Source: Corydoras sp. C115 (lineage: Eukaryota; Chordata; Actinopteri; Siluriformes; Callichthyidae). From it: a DNA stretch of 64,000 nucleotides. Shown here one piece after another: positions 61,501 through 64,000 of this stretch; the stretch's first letter is position 1, and each line of letters starts with the position of its first letter. The stretch covers positions 2,413,501 through 2,477,500 of the forward strand of contig JAFMOC010000023.1 in assembly GCA_019802505.1 (NCBI GenBank). The letters run 5' to 3'. Under the pieces are notes generated by a model, which had not been told where the DNA came from, ran no database searches, and saw only the letters and a program-made list of their open reading frames with translations. The position numbers and the translations under genes were made by a program.

Positions 61501-64000
61501 TATACAGAACATTTTTTGTAATGTTATATTTCATATTAATGAAATATGAATTCTGATTAAGTGGGTGCCGACAATCTAACGTTAAACTTTTAAAAACTTT
61601 CACAGGCAACCTAAAAAGGGTGCAAAACCAAGTGGGGCGAATTATGAATCAGACGAGGAGGAGGCTCTGCCTATGTCGTATGACGAGAAAAGACAGCTAA
61701 GCCTGGACATTAATAGGCTACCTGGTGAGAAGCTGGGCCGTGTGGTTCACATCATTCAGTCGCGGGAGCCTTCGCTGCGAGATTCCAACCCAGATGAGAT
61801 CGAGATTGATTTTGAGACACTCAAGCCGTCCACGCTTCGTGAGCTTGAGCGCTACGTCAAATCCTGTTTACAGAAGAAGCAACGCAAACCTTTACGTAAG
61901 TCCTGTCCGATGGCTTTGCCAGCCATTTCTTCTGTCTTGCCTCAGATTTTTACTGCTGGCTCTGCTTGGAATGCTAAATTGGCCTGATCTATTCTTACTT
62001 CTTTACTAGGAAAACTGTCTTTTCCTTCTGTGTTGCATGAATCTCTTCACAAGGGGGTGGGCAGTATGGCTAAAATATATACCCAATCCGAACTTGTGGT
62101 GAATATCATAGTAATCAACTCATATAAATTATTTATTTATTTAATTATTTTTTTTCTTCAAATTGACAAAATTCCCAGATGCGTAATAAAGTGACGGTGT
62201 TAAAATAGTGTTTTATTTTTGATGGGCATCCACATAATTTTGCTGCTGAGTAGTCAAAACAAAATGTTTTCAAGCATGTGAAAAAAAGATAGCAACATAA
62301 AAGAAGACATGCACTTGTTATTTAACTACAAAATAATTGTACAATTGTTTTATAAAAGTCAGTATGGCGCGTCCAGTCAGAGGTCAAAATAGGAATGGTA
62401 TTCTTTTATATTTCACTTACCCACTAGAAAATGTAATGTCATGGTTCTATAATTTCACAATATAGAGAAATGGAAATATATATTGCACCCGTGTTAGGAT
62501 GGTTTGGAAATCTGAATTACGATTGGCCAGCAAAGGCCGCCGTGAAGCTTTACAATAAAACATTAAACAATATCCAGGCCACACAGTTTTCACATTTTCT
62601 CGATTTTTTTAACAACTGTTTTTGTGACATTAAAGCCTATCAAATATTCATCACTTTAATAAAATGTGAAAATGGCGGGAATTTCAGCACTGCAGACAAA
62701 ACCACAATTTTCGACTGTCAATTTTGCATTGCCTATGGAACATTAATTCTGGTAAGTTTACAATGTGCTTAATTCTATTTCTCTCTAATTTATGAGTGTG
62801 TGTGTGTTTTGTTTGTTTGTATGTGTATTAGTGATGCATCAATCCCAGTATTAGATATCTGGCTTGTACAGAGTTCATCTACGTGTACTCATACTCATGT
62901 TCTTGACAGAAATAAAAGACAGGGTGGATTGAAAGTTGCGAGTCCAAACCCATCATGTGCCTGCATGGAGATACATTTTAAGCACATGGCAGGAATACTA
63001 TGTACAGTCTACACCAGTCAGGAGTGAGAGAAAATGTTAATAGAAGTAACAGGGTTTCATAAAAAGACACTGCAATGGATACAGCCAAGACAAAAAAACA
63101 AAGTGACTGTTGGAAAAAGAATGTGGAGATAATTTGTTATTCTTTGCAAATGTTTTATTGCATGTTCCAAAAACACAGGTACCAACATTTTTAACTGTCT
63201 GAAGAGATCCAATGCACAATACAAAACTTTACAGACTAAGCCCTAGAATACCCATCATGCCCAACTACATCAGGTCAACAACCTTCCTCAGGCGACCAAT
63301 TGATTAAGTGTAATGTCACTGAAAATCTTAAAATTGTATTTCTTGGTATAGCAGCAAGTGCTGAATAAGGCACGATAAAACAGTGTTACCACGGCAATGG
63401 AATATATGAAAGTTGGCTGAATTGCTGTATTGCTGGACACCAATAAAATATTTATCGGACATTTACGAGGCTTAAGTCAGCAGTAAAACAATTTTCTCAG
63501 TTGAACTACTGACTTATTGAGATTTAAGTGCATATAAAATCTCATGTTTTTCAAGAAATGTGATTCATTTAGAAATGGCAATTGTGTTCAGCTCAAATAT
63601 ATTTATCAATGTCACCAATTGTTTGTAAAGAACAATTGTTTTTTTTTTTTTTTATCTAGTAGACGTTGTAAACAGTAAAGTGCTGCCGTAATGCTAGTTT
63701 CTTGTTTCTACCAGCTTACCACAAATAAGTTAGCGTCTCTGTTTGAAAATATAATAAATGTTACAGATTACAACTTATTCATTTACTGTATTATATATAA
63801 TGGTATTGGTGCATCTAATATGTGTACAGTCATGGCCAAAAGTTTTGAGAATGATCCAAATATTAATTTTTAGAAATTCTACTGCTTCAGTTTTTATAAT
63901 GGCAATTTGCATATTTTCCAGAATGTTATAAAGAGTGATCAGCTTAACAGCAATTAATTGCAAAGTCAATATTTGCCTAGAAAATGAACTTTATCCCCCA
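50863..64000 (+). CDS. brd3: BET bromodomain protein BRD3, spliced, 3' partial
   Basis: Coding joins 50998-51198, 51950-52087, 52331-52475, 54767-54945, 57314-57685, 57776-57904, 57993-58181, 59434-59666, 61606-61895, all GT-AG and in phase; 5' UTR from 50863. This is a nuclear reader of acetyl-lysine on histones and transcription factors that supports Pol II transcription. 625 residues are present. Bromodomain 1 is about 35-150 (WPF 53-55, Tyr69, Asn112), bromodomain 2 about 290-405 (WPF 315-317, Asn374), then an acidic Ser cluster, a Lys-rich basic stretch and the ET domain from about 552. YMQNVVVKTLW, ELLPPPPKGKARKP and KKGVKRKADTTTPTT are BRD3-specific compared with BRD2 and BRD4. The C-terminus lies outside the window. 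Confidence 0.95.
51308..51790 (+). repeat. Intronic tandem duplication, about 258-bp unit
   Basis: 51308-51565 and 51566-51790 share ATAACATCTTG, TATTACAAACA, GAGTTGATGTGA(T/C)TGGGAT and GCAACAGAATT in the same order and spacing; an old, diverged duplication in the intron splitting bromodomain 1. Confidence 0.82.
51950..52087 (+). CDS. brd3: brd3 coding exon 2 (bromodomain 1 core)
   Basis: Acceptor CTACAAAG, donor CAAG|GTAAAG. It encodes DYHKVIKNPMDMGTIKKRLE through FTNCYIYNK. Contains Tyr69 and the acetyl-lysine-binding Asn112 (YIYN), the residues contacted by BET inhibitors. Confidence 0.96.
52331..52475 (+). CDS. brd3: brd3 coding exon 3 (end of bromodomain 1)
   Basis: Acceptor GATGTTTCAG, donor CCAG|GTAAAC. 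It encodes [20 protein letters not shown] then AQMPQEEVELLPPPPKGKAR. The alpha-C helix of bromodomain 1 and the start of the linker. Confidence 0.96.
52476..54414. other. brd3: brd3 intron
   Basis: Mostly unique AT-rich sequence. 53829-53857 (GTGCTAACCACTTCGCCACTG) is a reversed V-SINE head remnant. A SINE-like segment is possible near 52930-53040 (CCCTAACCCTTATTGCTC). No additional exon is evident. Confidence 0.5.
54415..54655 (-). repeat. SINE related to the 22.97 and 39.6 kb composite repeat
   Basis: The complement of CACC-TAACCCCAATTGCT (here AGCAATTGGGGTTAGATGAA) and of the CACTTCACC/GGATGGGTAAAATGTGGAGG part, with a CA/GCATACAT simple run in the middle. Confidence 0.6.
54767..54945 (+). 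CDS. brd3: brd3 coding exon 4 (inter-bromodomain linker)
   Basis: Acceptor TTCTTACAG, donor AAA|GTAAGT. It encodes a Pro/Ser/Ala/Thr-rich linker including TPVIAATPVPTITSNVQAV, matching the BRD3 linker (TPVIAATPVPTITANV). The fastest-changing part of the protein. Confidence 0.94.
54946..57313. other. brd3: brd3 intron
   Basis: AT-rich; holds the (ATTAG)n repeat copy at 55990-56110. The rest is unique with no exon-like frame. Confidence 0.5.
55990..56125 (+). repeat. Dispersed repeat, (ATTAG)n head type, copy 2
   Basis: TTAGATTAGATTAGATTCAAC and AACCGGAAGTGCAA shared with 47191-47345. Confidence 0.6.
57314..57685 (+). CDS. brd3: brd3 coding exon 5 (nuclear-localisation region and first half of bromodomain 2)
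   Basis: Acceptor TTGCATCTAG, donor CAAA|GTAGGG. 124 residues: basic KKGVKRKADTTTPTT, then RRESTGRPIKPPKKDL, then LKYCDTILKEMLSKKHAAYA and the ZA loop WPFYKPVDAEALELHDYHEI ending PMDLSTVK. WPF shelf at residues 315-317. Confidence 0.96.
57776..57904 (+). CDS. brd3: brd3 coding exon 6 (bromodomain 2 core)
   Basis: Acceptor TATTTTTTAG, donor TCAG|GTACAA. It encodes KKMDSREYPDAQSFAADVRL through MARKLQ, including the acetyl-lysine Asn374 in CYKYNPPDHEVV. The preceding intron is only 90 bp. Confidence 0.96.
57993..58181 (+). CDS. brd3: brd3 coding exon 7 (end of bromodomain 2, acidic Ser cluster)
   Basis: Acceptor CTCCCCATAG, donor ACAG|GTAAAT. It encodes DVFEMRFAKMPDEPAEPSSP, then a Ser/Asp/Glu-rich run, a probable CK2 target, and EEERATRLAELQEQ, start of a coiled-coil-like helix. 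Confidence 0.96.
58255..59190. repeat. Unclassified dispersed repeat, copy 2 (first copy 120-745)
   Basis: GTTAGGCCCGACGTCGAGTGC at 58300 mirrors the complement of 160-195. AACATTGATTGCTGAGTAAA (58775) and GTCGCAGCTGGACAAACCGC (59127) parallel 632-710. Between them are poly-A/T tracts (58415-58440, 58549-58592) and a short (TA)n. Confidence 0.45.
59434..59666 (+). CDS. brd3: brd3 coding exon 8 (coiled coil and Lys-rich region)
   Basis: Acceptor CTCTCTCAAG, donor CTAG|GTATGC. It encodes LKAVHEQLAALSQGPVSKPK, then a long Lys/Glu run (about residues 470-510) and the Ser/Thr-rich KKTSTRKPNSTSTT. The basic region binds DNA/nucleosomes non-specifically in BET proteins. Confidence 0.96.
59690..59933 (-). 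repeat. tRNA-derived SINE with an L2-type tail, copy 3
   Basis: The complement of the L2 end (GCAGATGCTTTTATCCAAAG) and the head complement AACCACTGAGCTACCACGTG, inside a brd3 intron. Confidence 0.75.
60162..60517 (-). repeat. V-SINE copy, full, with target duplication
   Basis: 9-bp direct repeat GACTGCAAC at 60153-60161 and 60518-60526. The only full V-SINE found within the brd3 transcribed region of the window. Confidence 0.92.
60527..61605. other. brd3: brd3 intron before the ET-domain exon
   Basis: Unique AT-rich DNA apart from the reverse-transcriptase remnant below; ends in acceptor CTTTCACAG. Confidence 0.5.
61266..61400 (-). pseudogene. Non-LTR reverse transcriptase remnant
   Basis: The minus-strand frame reads KLQSVFINYESSQPKTVKYG then VLQGSTLGHYLLFMLMYI. 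This resembles the conserved RT block V..GVPQGS.LGPLLF..Y with Pro to Leu and Pro to His changes. A short fossil of a LINE distinct from the L2 copy at 38 kb. Confidence 0.55.
61606..61895 (+). CDS. brd3: brd3 coding exon 9 (ET domain)
   Basis: Acceptor TTTCACAG, donor TTAC|GTAAGT. It encodes QPKKGAKPSGANYESDEEEA then PMSYDEKRQLSLDINRLPGE through KSCLQKKQRKPL. This is the extraterminal domain that recruits partners such as NSD3 and JMJD6 in BET proteins. It ends in phase 1, so a further exon is required. Confidence 0.97.
61896..63826. other. brd3: brd3 intron after the ET-domain exon
   Basis: AT-rich. 62040-62110 (GGGGTGGGCAGTATGGCTAA) resembles the end of a common fish DNA element. 62500-62755 is less AT-rich, has an inverted CCAAT box (GATTGGCCAGC) and ends with a good donor-like CTG|GTAAGT; its role is unknown. 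The C-terminal exon of brd3 was not found here. Confidence 0.4.
63827..64000 (+). mobile_element. Tc1-like transposon, left end, cut by the window edge
   Basis: It starts CAGTCATGGCCAAAAGTTTT after a TA (63825-63826) and continues GCAATTTGCATATTTTCCAG, the well-known terminal repeat and subterminal sequence of a fish Tc1 family. Transposase content cannot be judged. Confidence 0.75.

Noticed and set aside
62470..62772. Final coding exon of brd3
   Set aside because: The frame lacks the Ser-rich C-terminal region expected of BRD3 and has no suitable acceptor in phase.

Overview
The window is vertebrate nuclear DNA, almost certainly from a teleost fish. It carries short, clean GT-AG exons of two vertebrate regulatory genes in large AT-rich introns. 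The rest is packed with fish-type repeats: V-SINEs of the DANA kind, L2 LINEs, Tc1/mariner and hAT elements, a gypsy-like LTR element and long (TA)n arrays. I cannot name the species from the sequence alone.

The first gene (835-30984, + strand) is a retinoid X receptor, best matched to RXRA. Nine coding exons are present; only the very short first coding exon lies upstream of the window. They give an intact A/B region, two-zinc-finger DNA-binding domain, hinge, ligand-binding domain and AF-2 helix ending at a TAA at 30982-30984, about 459 residues in total. The introns hold about 30 V-SINE copies, two hAT-like elements, a Tc1-type MITE, a tandemly repeated segment after the DNA-binding-domain exon, and a composite nuclear-receptor half-site cluster near 10.13 kb.

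The intergenic part (about 31-48.5 kb) contains the rxra 3' UTR, a small LTR retrotransposon that has lost its internal genes (34228-35463, 5-bp target duplication), a broken L2 LINE (about 35990-39325) with a young V-SINE inserted in its reading frame, more V-SINEs, L2 tails, a 78-bp palindrome and a long inverted duplication (47722-48505).

The second gene (about 48.5 kb to beyond 64 kb, + strand) is a BET bromodomain gene, best matched to BRD3. A CpG-rich region at 48.5-49.3 kb looks like its promoter and non-coding first exon. The start codon is at 50998. Nine coding exons carry bromodomain 1, bromodomain 2, the lysine-rich region and most of the ET domain; the C-terminal exon(s) lie to the right of the window.

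RXR and BET genes are linked in the human MHC-paralogous regions (RXRA-BRD3 on 9q34, RXRB-BRD2 on 6p21), so the rxra-brd3 pairing is an old linkage. RXR is the obligate partner of many nuclear receptors and BRD3 reads acetylated histones; nothing in the sequence suggests they act as one system. I found no clearly new molecular system. The best leads are structural: the hairpin-forming inverted duplication upstream of brd3, a tandem repeat array that preserves empty SINE sites, repeated SINE insertion at the heads of older SINEs, and the candidate response element inside the receptor's own intron.
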